Assembly (NCBI GenBank): GCA_022822545.1
Contig: JAJEBE010000027.1
Span: 1-64,000, forward strand
From: Anaerolineae bacterium
GTDB lineage: Bacteria; Chloroflexota; Anaerolineae; Aggregatilineales; Phototrophicaceae
Reading direction: 5' to 3'
Length of the DNA: 64,000 nucleotides
The notes beneath the pieces are model-generated. The model did not search any database. It had not been told where the DNA came from and worked only from the letters and a program-made list of their open reading frames with translations. Position numbers and translations under genes: made by a program. Positions 25,112 through 32,587 of this stretch are shown piece by piece (the stretch's first letter is position 1; every line of letters starts with the position of its first letter).

Positions 25112-26542
25112 TTGTTTGAGTTGCGGTACGAAAACCGTGTTGACCCCCCCAAAATCGTCGTCATCGGCGCGGGCAGCGCGATCTTCGGCTTGGGCGCGCT
25201 CTCGACCATCATTCAGCATCCGGCCATGAAGGGCGCGGAACTCGCGCTCTGCGACATCAACGCCGACGGCTTGGCGGTCATTCATCAACTCGCCGAGATC
25301 ATGAACCGCGCTTGGGACGCGGAAATGACGATCACTAGCTCGACCGAGCGGCGCGACCTGCTGCCCGGCGCGCACTTCGTGCTGGTCTCGATTCAAGTTG
25401 GCCAGCGCGAGACGGTCTGGGAGCAGGATTGGCGCATCCCGCTGAAGCACGGCGTCCGGCAGCCCTACGCCGAGAACGGGGGACCGGGCGCCTTCGCCCA
25501 TACGGCGCGCAACCTGCCGCTGATTATGGCGATCGCGCGCGACATGGAAGACCTCTGCCCCGATGCCTGGTGCTTGAATCTGGTCAACCCGCTGATCCGC
25601 CTCACGACGGCGGTGCATCGCTACAGCAAGATCAAGGTTCTTGGACTGTGCCATCAACTGCTCTGGGGCTATACGATGGCGGCGGCGGTCCTGGCCGATC
25701 GCTGGGGGATCGCCGTGCCGGATGGCTTCCACGTGCATACGGACGCCGACAATATGCCGGCATTCTTGTCGGTAGCGGGGGAGGCGGTGAAGCACCTCGA
25801 CATCAAGGCGGCCGGCATCAATCATTTCAGCTGGGTATACGAGATCCGCGACAAACATACCGGCGAGGACTTGTATCCGGAGTTGCGCGAGCGCTGGCTG
25901 AAGCAGTATCGGCGGGACTTCGAGCCGCTTAGCCGCGAGGTCTTTGAGATTTATGACATGATGCCGACGGCCGGCGACAGCCATCTCTGCGAGTATCTGA
26001 CCTGGATCAGCGATCCGGTGGCGCAGCCCTGGCGCAAGTACGATCTCAAGTTGCAAAGTTGGGAGGGCAACCGGCGCCGGCGCGCCTATCGGGACAAGCT
26101 GGCGCGGGATATCGTGGCGGGCTGCGAAGATGTGAACGCGCTGCGTGATTTGTCGCGGCACGGCATGCTGGACGAAGGCATCCCGGAGATGGTGGAAGCT
26201 GTGCATTATGACCGCCCGTATCAGCATCCGCAGTTGAATATCCCCAATCGCAGTTATATTCCGAACCTGCCCGAAGCCGCGATCGTCGAGGTGCCGGGCC
26301 TGGTGAGCCGGGCGGGCTTCGTAGGCGAGCGTTTTTCGCCTTTGCCGGCGCCGATCGCGGAGATGTGCCGGCGGGAGCTGGCCTTGAGCGAGCTGGTTGC
26401 CGAGGCGGCCCTGACGGGCGATCGCGAATTGTCGCTGCGGGCGCTGCTGTTGGATCCGATGGTGACGGATATTGACAGCGGGCGGGCAATCCTTGATGAT
26501 TTGTTGGCGGCGAATGCGAAGTATCTGCCGCAGTTTGATTGA
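25112..26542 (+). CDS. Glycoside hydrolase family 4 (second paralogue)
   Basis: 476 residues, NAD/Mn-dependent cytoplasmic glycosidase. Rossmann motif VVIGAGSAIFGLGAL near residue 13, NLVNPLIRLTTAVHRY near 160, GLCHQLLWGYTMAA near 180 (metal histidine in LCHQ), AGINHFSWVYEIRDK near 235, and HLCEYLTWISDP near 290. Differences from the first GH4 (NPLIRLTT for NPMCMNQW, CHQLLWG for CHSVPGT) indicate another specificity; the cysteine of the NPMC position is missing here. No ATG precedes the conserved start; TTG at 25112 (AGGG upstream, within a repeat) or TTG at 25121 must serve. It is followed after 18 bp by the UxaA small-domain gene, so an operon for uronate or galactoside breakdown is likely. 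Confidence 0.85.
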   Translation: MFELRYENRVDPPKIVVIGAGSAIFGLGALSTIIQHPAMKGAELALCDINADGLAVIHQLAEIMNRAWDAEMTITSSTERRDLLPGAHFVLVSIQVGQRETVWEQDWRIPLKHGVRQPYAENGGPGAFAHTARNLPLIMAIARDMEDLCPDAWCLNLVNPLIRLTTAVHRYSKIKVLGLCHQLLWGYTMAAAVLADRWGIAVPDGFHVHTDADNMPAFLSVAGEAVKHLDIKAAGINHFSWVYEIRDKHTGEDLYPELRERWLKQYRRDFEPLSREVFEIYDMMPTAGDSHLCEYLTWISDPVAQPWRKYDLKLQSWEGNRRRRAYRDKLARDIVAGCEDVNALRDLSRHGMLDEGIPEMVEAVHYDRPYQHPQLNIPNRSYIPNLPEAAIVEVPGLVSRAGFVGERFSPLPAPIAEMCRRELALSELVAEAALTGDRELSLRALLLDPMVTDIDSGRAILDDLLAANAKYLPQFD

Positions 26543-26560
26543 AGCTGGGAAAGGCATGAC

Positions 26561-26875
26561 ATGAAAAAAGTATTCGTGGTATACGCCACCGACAACGTGG
26601 GCACGGCGGTGCTTGAGCCGATACAAGTTGGCGATCACGTCAGCTGCAACGGCGAGCGCAGCGACCTGGAAGTCATCGCGCAGGCCAATATCGCTTATGG
26701 GCACAAGATCGCCCTGATGGACATCGCCGCCGGCGACACGGTCCTCAAATACGGGCTGAGCATCGGCTCGGCCAGTTGCGAGATCAAAGCCGGCGACCAC
26801 GTCCACACGCATAATGTCGAAAGCAATCGCGGCCGCGGCGATCTGGCTGAGCGCAGCGCCGTCGCGACTGAATAA
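26561..26875 (+). CDS. Altronate/galactarate dehydratase, small SAF-domain subunit (UxaA N-terminal)
   Basis: 104 residues forming only the SAF domain that is fused to the N-terminus of classical UxaA. Motifs: VYATDNVGTAVLEPIQVGD, IAYGHKIALMDIAAGD, and HVHTHNVESNRGRGDL at the C-terminus. Together with the next gene it should dehydrate a hexonate (altronate, galactarate or a related acid) to a 2-keto-3-deoxy acid. GGGAAAGG lies 9 nt before the ATG at 26561. The split form is well known in many bacteria and archaea. An 88-bp spacer holding a palindromic repeat separates it from the large subunit. Confidence 0.88.
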   Translation: MKKVFVVYATDNVGTAVLEPIQVGDHVSCNGERSDLEVIAQANIAYGHKIALMDIAAGDTVLKYGLSIGSASCEIKAGDHVHTHNVESNRGRGDLAERSAVATE

Positions 26876-26881
26876 TAACAA

Positions 26882-26948
26882 TATAGAGGCGACTGACGGG
26901 CGCTGCCGGCGGCCAGTGTCTGCGCCCTTGTAAGTCGCCCGCAACCAT
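26882..26948. repeat. Family A repeat between the two dehydratase subunit genes
   Basis: AGGCGACTGACGGGCGCTGC and a right arm CCTTGTAAGTCGCCCGCAAC. It fills the spacer inside what should be a two-subunit operon, ending just before the AAGGAGAAC ribosome site of the large subunit. Confidence 0.65.
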
Positions 26949-26963
26949 CACAAGGAGAACACC

Positions 26964-28136
26964 ATGTCAGAATTTATGGGCTATCATCGCCCGAACGGCG
27001 ATGTCGGGATACGCAATCATCTGCTGATTTTGTCGGGCACGGTTTATGCCAACGGCGTCTGCGAGCGCGTGGCCGATACCATCCATGGCGCCGTGCCGAT
27101 CGTGCATGCCAACGGGCGCTGCCAGGTGGCGCCGGACCTGCGCGTGACGCGGCGCTTTTTGGCGGGCACGGCGATGAACCCGAATGTGGGCGCGGTGGTT
27201 ATCATCGACCACTTCAAAGAAGAAGGCATGACCGCTGAGGACCTGGCCGCTGATATCGCGCCGACCGGCAAGCTGATCGCCACGGTGAACATCCGCGGCG
27301 AGGGCGGCTTCATCAGCGCGGTGGAGAAGGCGACGCGCTATGCGCAAGACTTCGCGCGGCAGATCAGCCTCTACCGGCGCGCGGCGGCGCCGATGAGCCA
27401 GATCCTCTTCGGCACCGAATGCGGCACCTCCGATACGACCTCGGGCTTGGCGAGCAATCCGGCCAATGGTTTGGCGGGCGAGATACTCATCGCGCAAGGC
27501 GGGCGCATGTTGATGGCGGAATGCACCGAGTGGATGGGCTGCGAGAATTGGCTGACGGAGAAAGCGGCCAGCCCGGCGGTGGCGGAAGCGATCGTGGCCG
27601 GTGTGCAGCACATGGAAGCGCGGGCTCTGGCCAGCGGCGAGGACATCCGCGGCTCCCAGCCCACCGGCGACAATATGGCCGGCGGCTTGACCACCATCGA
27701 AGAGAAATCCATGGGCGCGGTCAAGAAGATCGGCGACAGCCCCATCATCGAATACTTGGAAATCGCCGAAGCGCCGACCAGGACCGAGCCGGGCAATTAT
27801 GTCATGTATGGACCGGGCATGGGCGCGGAGAGCATCAGCAGCATGGCGGCGGCCGGTTGCCAGGTGCTGACCTTCTGCACCGGCGGCGGCCACACCTCCA
27901 ACCATCCTATCATGCCGACCATCAAAGTGACCGGCAATCGGGGTTCCTACGAGTTGATGCGCGATACGGTCGATGTCGATGTCAGCGGCGTCTTTGTCGA
28001 TGAGATTACTTTGGCGGAAGCCGGGCGGATCGTCTATGACGAGGTGGCGCGCGTCTGCAACGGCTACCTGACCAAATCCGAGGCGCTGCGCGATAACAAC
28101 AGTTTCGCCATTCATCGCGTGGGACCGAGCATTTAG
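26964..28136 (+). CDS. Altronate/galactarate dehydratase, large subunit (UxaA C-terminal domains)
   Basis: 390 residues matching the catalytic part of UxaA/GarD-type dehydratases. Visible: GYHRPNGDVGIRNHLLILS at the N-terminus (typical GYxRxDGRxGxRN block), HANGRCQVAPD, FGTECGTSDTTSGLASNPA near residue 150, EWMGCENWLTEKA near 190, GDNMAGGLTTIEEKSMGAVKK near 235, and the cysteine-bearing TFCTGGGHTSNHPIMPTIKVTGN near 310. The family uses Fe(II) or Mn(II). The ribosome site AAGGAGAAC precedes the ATG at 26964. The keto-deoxy product would be handled by DapA-like enzymes such as that at 62422-63333. Confidence 0.9.
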   Translation: MSEFMGYHRPNGDVGIRNHLLILSGTVYANGVCERVADTIHGAVPIVHANGRCQVAPDLRVTRRFLAGTAMNPNVGAVVIIDHFKEEGMTAEDLAADIAPTGKLIATVNIRGEGGFISAVEKATRYAQDFARQISLYRRAAAPMSQILFGTECGTSDTTSGLASNPANGLAGEILIAQGGRMLMAECTEWMGCENWLTEKAASPAVAEAIVAGVQHMEARALASGEDIRGSQPTGDNMAGGLTTIEEKSMGAVKKIGDSPIIEYLEIAEAPTRTEPGNYVMYGPGMGAESISSMAAAGCQVLTFCTGGGHTSNHPIMPTIKVTGNRGSYELMRDTVDVDVSGVFVDEITLAEAGRIVYDEVARVCNGYLTKSEALRDNNSFAIHRVGPSI

Positions 28137-28204
28137 CGCCCGAAATAAACCCGCCGAGTTTTGCAGGGCTTGATTGTTGTTGCAGCCGAACCCCCAAAAT
28201 ACGC

Positions 28205-28276
28205 GCGTAGGGGCGAGCCACCGGGTCGCCCGTTACATCGCCATTTTGCATTTGGGCGACTCTTGAGTCGCCCGCT
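28205..28276. repeat. Family A repeat (two-arm copy)
   Basis: GTAGGGGCGAGCCACCGGGT followed by CGCCCGTTACATCG, then TTTGGGCGACTCTTGAGTCG and CCCGC. CAGGGCTTGATTG, the tail seen in other copies, lies 40 bp upstream at 28163. Confidence 0.75.
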
Positions 28277-28413
28277 TGCAACATCCGCTACCTGTCATCC
28301 TTCGCATGACTAACTTGGAATTACTGCGATGGCGGCAGGCGGCCGGGGGCGGCTGAAACGAGCGGCAGGCCCGCGATTTTCGCCACGCCTCAAAATCGCC
28401 GCGCTCAACCCTT

Positions 28414-28440
28414 GCATTTCAGAACACCTGTGCTATAATA
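28414..28440 (+). promoter_or_regulatory. Extended -10 promoter inside duplicated element copy 1
   Basis: TGCTATAAT (extended -10, TGn plus perfect TATAAT) at about 28431-28439, with TTGCAT 16 bp upstream as a weak -35. It is conserved exactly at 57558-57566 in copy 2, with TTCCAT as the upstream hexamer. Confidence 0.6.
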
Positions 28441-28469
28441 GCTCTAATCCCAACCAACTGAGGACCGCC

Positions 28470-28751
28470 ATGCCCAAAACCAGATACTTCTCAAACCCTG
28501 AAAAAACCCAGGCCATGGACCGGCTCAAGTTTCATCACGACATCAACGCCCCCCACCTGCTTACAAGCATCATTCAGCCTACCCATCGCCGCTGGCGCAA
28601 AAACCTGCCCCGCCGCCAAAATGCGACTTTGTCCGAAAAGAGTTTTCCCTTGTCCGACAAACGGACAATGTCGGCTAAATTCATAACTAATAAACAACTA
28701 TATAATAATCCAAATCTTACTCCCGATCCCTCCATTCAACCGCCAGCATAG
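28470..28751 (+). CDS. Small uncharacterised protein of the duplicated element (copy 1)
   Basis: 93 residues, not recognised. The ATG at 28470 has GAGG 6 nt upstream and a strong promoter 30 bp before it. N-terminus MPKTRYFSNPEKTQAMDRL aligns with the copy-2 product (MPNTGNFSDREKRRAMDLL), sharing about 15 of 27 residues including AMD, H-x-D and NA. Both then contain QNATLSEKSFxLSDKRTMS, coded by the TTGTCCG array. Indels between the two copies add up to a multiple of three before that block, so the frame is kept, which favours translation. C-termini differ and look low-complexity (Asn/Pro-rich). No membrane segment or signal. It could equally be an incidental ORF in a regulatory or mobile repeat. 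Confidence 0.4.
   Translation: MPKTRYFSNPEKTQAMDRLKFHHDINAPHLLTSIIQPTHRRWRKNLPRRQNATLSEKSFPLSDKRTMSAKFITNKQLYNNPNLTPDPSIQPPA
28629..28668. promoter_or_regulatory. Phased TTGTCCG array in element copy 1
   Basis: TTGTCCG at 28629 and 28650 (21 bp apart) and inverted CGGACAA at 28662, which pairs with the second as a 7-bp stem with a 5-nt loop. Order and spacing are identical in copy 2 (57732, 57753, 57765) although the spacer bases differ. Confidence 0.5.
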
Positions 28752-28873
28752 AATTCGGAATATGTCCTGTATCCTTGAAATTCACCACTCCCGCGCCCCG
28801 GCGGGCTGTGTCTACGCGCGCCCTGTGGTTAAAATAAGTCCTAATACCTTCCGACAGGCTACACGAGGGCAAC

Positions 28874-30007
28874 ATGAAAATCACGGATGTCAAAGTTTAT
28901 CTGGCGCGGGAATGGCGCACTTTCTGCTTTGTCGTCGTCGAAACCGACGAAGGCATCAGCGGCATCGGCGAAGCCGGCATCACCGGCCGCGAGCTCGCCG
29001 TGCGTGGCGCCATCGAACACTTCCGCCCCTTGCTCATCGGGCAAGACCCCTTCCGCACGGAGCACATCTGGCAACTGCTCTTTCGCGGCGGCTTCTTCCC
29101 GGCGCAGCGGATCTTGACCGCCGCCATCGCCGCCATCGACATCGCCCTCTGGGATATCAAGGGCAAAGCGCTCGGCGTCCCCGTCTATGACTTGCTCGGC
29201 GGACGCGTCCGCGACCGCGTCCTCACTTACAATCACAACGGCGGCGACACCGTCGAAGAACTGGTCGAATGCTGCCAGCGCTCGCTGGACGAGGGTTGGA
29301 AGGTGCTGCGCTGGGGCTTGGCGCATAAACCCGGCGATATCCTCGAACCCGATGTCGCCGTGCGCGACGCCATCAAAGAATTCGAAGCGCTGCGGCTGGC
29401 GCTGGGCGACGAGATCAAGCTCGCCATTGATGTACACACCCGGCTGAATATGGCCGATTCGCTCTGGCTCTGCCAGGAAGCGGAACAATACCGCCCCTAT
29501 TTCATCGAAGATCCGCTGCGGGTCGAGAATGCGCAATCCTACCGCCACTTGCGCAGCCGCACCACCGCGCCCCTCGCTGCCGGCGAACAATACAACTCCA
29601 AATGGGAATTCCGCCAGGTCATTGAAGAAGAGTTGATCGATTACGCCCGCATCGATCTCTGCATCTGCGGCGGGCTGACCGAAGCCAAGAAAATCGCCGC
29701 CATGTGCGAGACGCACTACATCGAGTTGGCAGTGCACAACCCCATCGGACCAGTCGCCACCGCCGCCTTCCTGCATCTCTGCCTGTCCGTGCCCAATTGC
29801 GCTGTGCAAGAGCTGCCGCGCCGCCCCGGCGAGAGCCTGCCCGATCTCGTGCTCAACCAGCCGGAATGGGAAGACGGCTACCTGCTGCCGCCGACCGCGC
29901 CCGGCCTGGGCATCAACTTTGATCCCGAAGCGCTAGGCAAATATCCTTTCAGTATGGGCGAGCTCAAGCACCTGCGCCGGGCTGACGGCTCGGTGACGAA
30001 TTGGTAG
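28874..30007 (+). CDS. Enolase-superfamily sugar-acid dehydratase (galactonate/mannonate dehydratase-like)
   Basis: 377 residues of the mandelate racemase/muconate lactonising type. These enzymes use Mg to abstract the proton alpha to a carboxylate; the DgoD-like branch dehydrates aldonates to 2-keto-3-deoxyaldonates. Visible: N-terminal cap MKITDVKVYLAREWRTFCFV, IAAIDIALWDIKGKALGVPV near residue 85, metal ligands in LAIDVHTRL (Asp, with a following His) near 194, FIEDPL (Glu) near 218 and AAGEQ (Glu) near 243, and the catalytic histidine region LAVHNPIGPVATA near 295. GAGGGC precedes the ATG at 28874. Followed by an SMP-30 lactonase, a sensible preceding step. Exact aldonate unknown. Confidence 0.87.
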   Translation: MKITDVKVYLAREWRTFCFVVVETDEGISGIGEAGITGRELAVRGAIEHFRPLLIGQDPFRTEHIWQLLFRGGFFPAQRILTAAIAAIDIALWDIKGKALGVPVYDLLGGRVRDRVLTYNHNGGDTVEELVECCQRSLDEGWKVLRWGLAHKPGDILEPDVAVRDAIKEFEALRLALGDEIKLAIDVHTRLNMADSLWLCQEAEQYRPYFIEDPLRVENAQSYRHLRSRTTAPLAAGEQYNSKWEFRQVIEEELIDYARIDLCICGGLTEAKKIAAMCETHYIELAVHNPIGPVATAAFLHLCLSVPNCAVQELPRRPGESLPDLVLNQPEWEDGYLLPPTAPGLGINFDPEALGKYPFSMGELKHLRRADGSVTNW

Positions 30008-30070
30008 AATGGACGCTTGCAGCGTACAGCTATGGATCCGCAGAATTTCACCCACAATCCCGTCGTAATC

Positions 30071-30147
30071 TGTAGGGGCGACCTATCAGGTCGCCCGCAA
30101 ATGCGCATTACAGGAGCAACGGGCGACCCACCGGGTCGCCCCTACCA
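30071..30147. repeat. Family A repeat (two perfect stems)
   Basis: TGTAGGGGCGACCTATCAGG then TCGCCCGC as the left stem; GGGCGACCCACCGGGTCGCC then CCTA as the right stem, 27 bp between. Terminal TGTAGGGGCGACC and GGTCGCCCCTAC are inverted relative to each other, as in the 15055-15140 copy. Confidence 0.78.
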
Positions 30148-30247
30148 ACGTTCTTGTCATTGGATATGACGTATGGCGCGGCCAAGTTGTGACTTGCGAG
30201 CGACTCTGGTTAAACTGAACTGAATTGGTGTAGACAGGAAGGCGAAA

Positions 30248-31120
30248 ATGAGCGACGTAAAACTGGTATGGGAAATTCCGGCGATTCTCGGCGAAGGTCC
30301 CGTCTGGGTTGAGGCGGAAAACGCGGTCTACTGGGTCGATATCTTCAGCAACAAGGTCCACCGCTATGCTCTGGCGGACGGCGGCAAAACGACCTGGACC
30401 TTCGACTTTGAAGTCACCAGCTTGTCTCCCCGCGCAGGCGGCGGCTTCATCGGCACCATCAAAGACGGCTATGCCTGGCTCAACTTCGATGTGCTCTCGG
30501 CGCAGCCGATCGTCCTGCCGGAAGCGGACCAGCCGAACAACCGCTTCAACGACGGCAAGATCGATAACAGCGGGCGCTACTGGGCCGGCACGATGGACAT
30601 CGGCCAGATCGACGAAAGCGGCTCGCTCTACCGCCTTGATCCCGACTTGACGGTCCAGCAATGCGATACCGATTACATCATCTGCAACGGACCGACATTC
30701 AACCTCGACAACAGCATCATCTACCACACCGACAGCATCAAACGGAAGATCTACGCTCTCGATATGGCGTCGGACGGCGACCTCAGCAACAAGCGCGTCT
30801 TCGCCCAGTTCACGCGGGAGGACGAGGGCGTGCCCGATGGCATGACGGTCGATAGCGAAGACTGCGTCTGGGTGGCGCATTTCGGCGGCGCCCGCATCAC
30901 GCGTTATTCGCCGGCCGGCGAGATCTTGCAAGCTGTGCCGCTACCCGTGCCGAATATCACGAGCTGTACTTTCGCCGGCGCCGAACTGGACACGCTCTAC
31001 ATCACTACCGCCAGCACCGGCATCCCCGAGGCGGACGCGGACAAGTATCCGCTGGCGGGCAGCTTCTTCAGCTGCCAGCCGGGGGTGAAAGGGACGCCGA
31101 CGCCGCTTTTCGCCGGTTGA
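30248..31120 (+). CDS. SMP-30/gluconolactonase-family sugar lactonase
   Basis: 290 residues, a six-bladed beta-propeller that hydrolyses aldonolactones to aldonates using one divalent metal. Metal ligands are visible: ILGEGPVW (Glu, residue ~16), NNRFNDGKIDNSGRYWAGTM (Asn ~98 and NDGK), ICNGPTFN (Asn ~147), and GVPDGMTVDSEDCVWVAHFGG (Asp ~199). The C-terminus is typical (FSCQPGVKGTPTPLFAG). GGAAGG precedes the ATG at 30248. The last 52 bp overlap the 3' end of the convergent glycosyltransferase gene. A decayed second copy of this gene's final 30 bp lies at 32441-32470. Its likely partner is the aldonate dehydratase just upstream. Confidence 0.9.
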   Translation: MSDVKLVWEIPAILGEGPVWVEAENAVYWVDIFSNKVHRYALADGGKTTWTFDFEVTSLSPRAGGGFIGTIKDGYAWLNFDVLSAQPIVLPEADQPNNRFNDGKIDNSGRYWAGTMDIGQIDESGSLYRLDPDLTVQQCDTDYIICNGPTFNLDNSIIYHTDSIKRKIYALDMASDGDLSNKRVFAQFTREDEGVPDGMTVDSEDCVWVAHFGGARITRYSPAGEILQAVPLPVPNITSCTFAGAELDTLYITTASTGIPEADADKYPLAGSFFSCQPGVKGTPTPLFAG

Positions 31121-32336
31121 GCAAGCGCATGATGCCGTAGGCGGCCATAACGGCCAGCAGGGGCGTAACCATGACTCGAGCGCGACTGTCGAAACTGGCG
31201 GTGGCGACCAGCAAGGTGCCCACCAGAAAATACGCGCAGGGAAGCAGCAGAAAGAACGCGACGGCAATCTGCCGCTGCTTTAGCAGACTGAGCAGTCCTG
31301 CGGCGCAACAAAACAGCAGCGTCGCGTTCCAGACAATCGCAGTCCAAAGCGGCCAATGGCTTACCGGAAACAGCGCTCGATACACGCCTATCGGAATTGT
31401 TAAAATGTAGTGCAAAGGATATCGTTGGAAGATGTCAAGGGCGATATCCGTCATCGCCCCTGCCTGTTCCGATGTGCTGGCAAGATGCCGATGACGCCAG
31501 TTTGCCGTGATGTTTTCTACGTCATTGCCGAGGCGCTCCTCAACTCGCATGGCCAATTCCGCGTATACATCGTCAATATCTTCACCGGTAGCCTGATGCA
31601 AAACTGATGCCGCGCGCACATACAGAAGTTGAAACGTACCGGCGCTGGAGAAACTGGGATTATTGAAATAGACGCTGTTGTGCTGGCTCCACAAGTTTAG
31701 GACCACAAGACCAACTGCCGCCATGGCAGCCACAGCCGGGAGGCGCCAGCGCATGTGAGAAAACAAGAGCCATAATCCCATGGGAATCCACAGCAGGTAG
31801 GCCGCGGGACGTGTCAGGGCGGATAGCATGATGAAACCGCCAGACAGGAATCCATATATAGCGGCTGATCGTATTGTTTCCGCCTTTCTCACGAAGAGCA
31901 AACCTGCAAAAGCGAGCGCCAACCAGAAATCCGCCATGGCGTCCGCCCGTAATACCGAGGAGGCTCGTATGCTTGTCGGATCAAGAACCACGATGAACGC
32001 GGCTAGCAAGGCGAATTCTTTTGAGAGTTTGAGCTGTCGTCCCAAAAGGTAAGTCAGCGGAACGATCGCAATACCTAGCGCGATATTGGCCGCGATGACC
32101 AGTAAGGGCTGAATGCCTAAAGCCGCGACCATCAGTGAATACACAGGCGGCCGCTTCATGTATAGGCTGTTTGTAAAAGCGAGGTCCCCGTTCAAGATAT
32201 CCCGCGCCGCGTTGCGATATGACACGAAATCGTCGAGGTTGTATTTCTGCAAAGACGGCTCGTAGATCGCTACCGCATAGGCAATCCTTAAGACCAATCC
32301 AATGAGCGTAATACCCATAAGCGCGCGGCGCTGCAT
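31068..32336 (-). CDS. Integral-membrane glycosyltransferase (ArnT/PMT, GT39/GT83-like)
   Basis: About 422 residues with roughly ten hydrophobic segments. Such enzymes transfer a sugar from a polyprenyl-phosphate donor on the outer face of the membrane. Visible: YNLDDFVSYRNAARDILNGDLAF near residue 30, where the conserved acidic residues (DD) of the first loop sit, then YMKRPPVYSLMVAALG (R-P-P-x-Y, typical of the family) and SVLRADAMADFWLALAFAGL. The ATG at 32336 has GGAG 9 nt upstream; an ATG at 32351 is in frame. Its C-terminal codons (RRKAASASLSPPAGS) are coded antisense to the SMP-30 3' end, suggesting the gene arrived by insertion and took its stop from old sequence. Codon use looks less G+C-rich than neighbours. 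Confidence 0.75.
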   Translation of the reverse strand: MQRRALMGITLIGLVLRIAYAVAIYEPSLQKYNLDDFVSYRNAARDILNGDLAFTNSLYMKRPPVYSLMVAALGIQPLLVIAANIALGIAIVPLTYLLGRQLKLSKEFALLAAFIVVLDPTSIRASSVLRADAMADFWLALAFAGLLFVRKAETIRSAAIYGFLSGGFIMLSALTRPAAYLLWIPMGLWLLFSHMRWRLPAVAAMAAVGLVVLNLWSQHNSVYFNNPSFSSAGTFQLLYVRAASVLHQATGEDIDDVYAELAMRVEERLGNDVENITANWRHRHLASTSEQAGAMTDIALDIFQRYPLHYILTIPIGVYRALFPVSHWPLWTAIVWNATLLFCCAAGLLSLLKQRQIAVAFFLLLPCAYFLVGTLLVATASFDSRARVMVTPLLAVMAAYGIMRLLNRRKAASASLSPPAGS

Positions 32337-32408
32337 ACCATGTGACTCCATACCTGAGACGGGGTCAATTATATCGCGTCTGATACAAACCTGTTGGGAT
32401 TGTTTCGA

Positions 32409-32470
32409 TGCCAGGGTTCAACCACAAGCCGGCGCTGACAGGGGCGCCAACGTCGCTCTTCGCCGGTTGA
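32409..32470 (+). pseudogene. Remnant of an SMP-30 gene 3' end
   Basis: Read in frame it gives PGFNHKPALTGAPTSLFAG and a stop, matching the end of the intact lactonase (QPGVKGTPTPLFAG). The last 30 bp (32441-32470) match 31091-31120 at 26 of 30 bases. The two copies flank the glycosyltransferase gene exactly 1350 bp apart. Confidence 0.65.
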
Positions 32471-32499
32471 GATACGCGCATACGGCGCGCAAGCTGCGG

Positions 32500-32540
32500 A
32501 CGATACAACAGACCCCGCCTCTTTTGGAGACGGGGCCAAG
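32500..32540 (-). terminator. Rho-independent terminator after the LysM protein gene
   Basis: On the minus strand CCCCGTCTC-CAAAA-GAGGCGGGG (about 32512-32536, one G-U pair) followed by TCTGTTGT. It lies about 50 bp past the stop at 32588. The remainder of the 32337-32587 gap holds the SMP-30 remnant and nothing else I recognise. Confidence 0.65.
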
Positions 32541-32587
32541 TTTACATGACGCTATAGCGAGCGATTCTGTCAGAAAACCGCCGACAA

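Larger units (their letters stand above)
28355..28800 (+). repeat. Duplicated element, copy 1: promoter, small ORF and TTGTCCG array
   Basis: About 450 bp that recur at 57480-58040. Conserved blocks in order: GAAACGAGCGGCA; CGATTTTCGCC; CATTTCAGAACACCTGTGC then TATAATAGCTC (promoter); CCAACTGAGG ribosome site and ATG; the first ~27 codons of the ORF; CGCCGCTGGCGCAAAA; the TTGTCCG array; TACTCCCGA/CCCCTCCATTCA; and GGAATATGTCCT with TATCCTTGAAAT. Copy 1 lacks a ~140-bp segment present in copy 2. Both copies end 70-75 bp upstream of a plus-strand enzyme gene. No transposase or clear terminal inverted repeats. Confidence 0.8.

Noticed and set aside
25141-25150. Run of C near the GH4 start as a possible frameshift site
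   Set aside because: The conserved Rossmann motif continues in frame on both sides of the run; nothing suggests programmed or accidental frameshifting.
25103-26944. 613-codon minus-strand ORF antisense to GH4 and the UxaA small subunit
   Set aside because: Low-complexity Arg/His/Gln-rich translation spanning two real genes and their spacer; no motifs.
28470-28751. Reading the duplicated small ORF as a toxin or leader peptide of a named family
   Set aside because: No similarity to any toxin, antitoxin or leader peptide that I recognise; left as uncharacterised.
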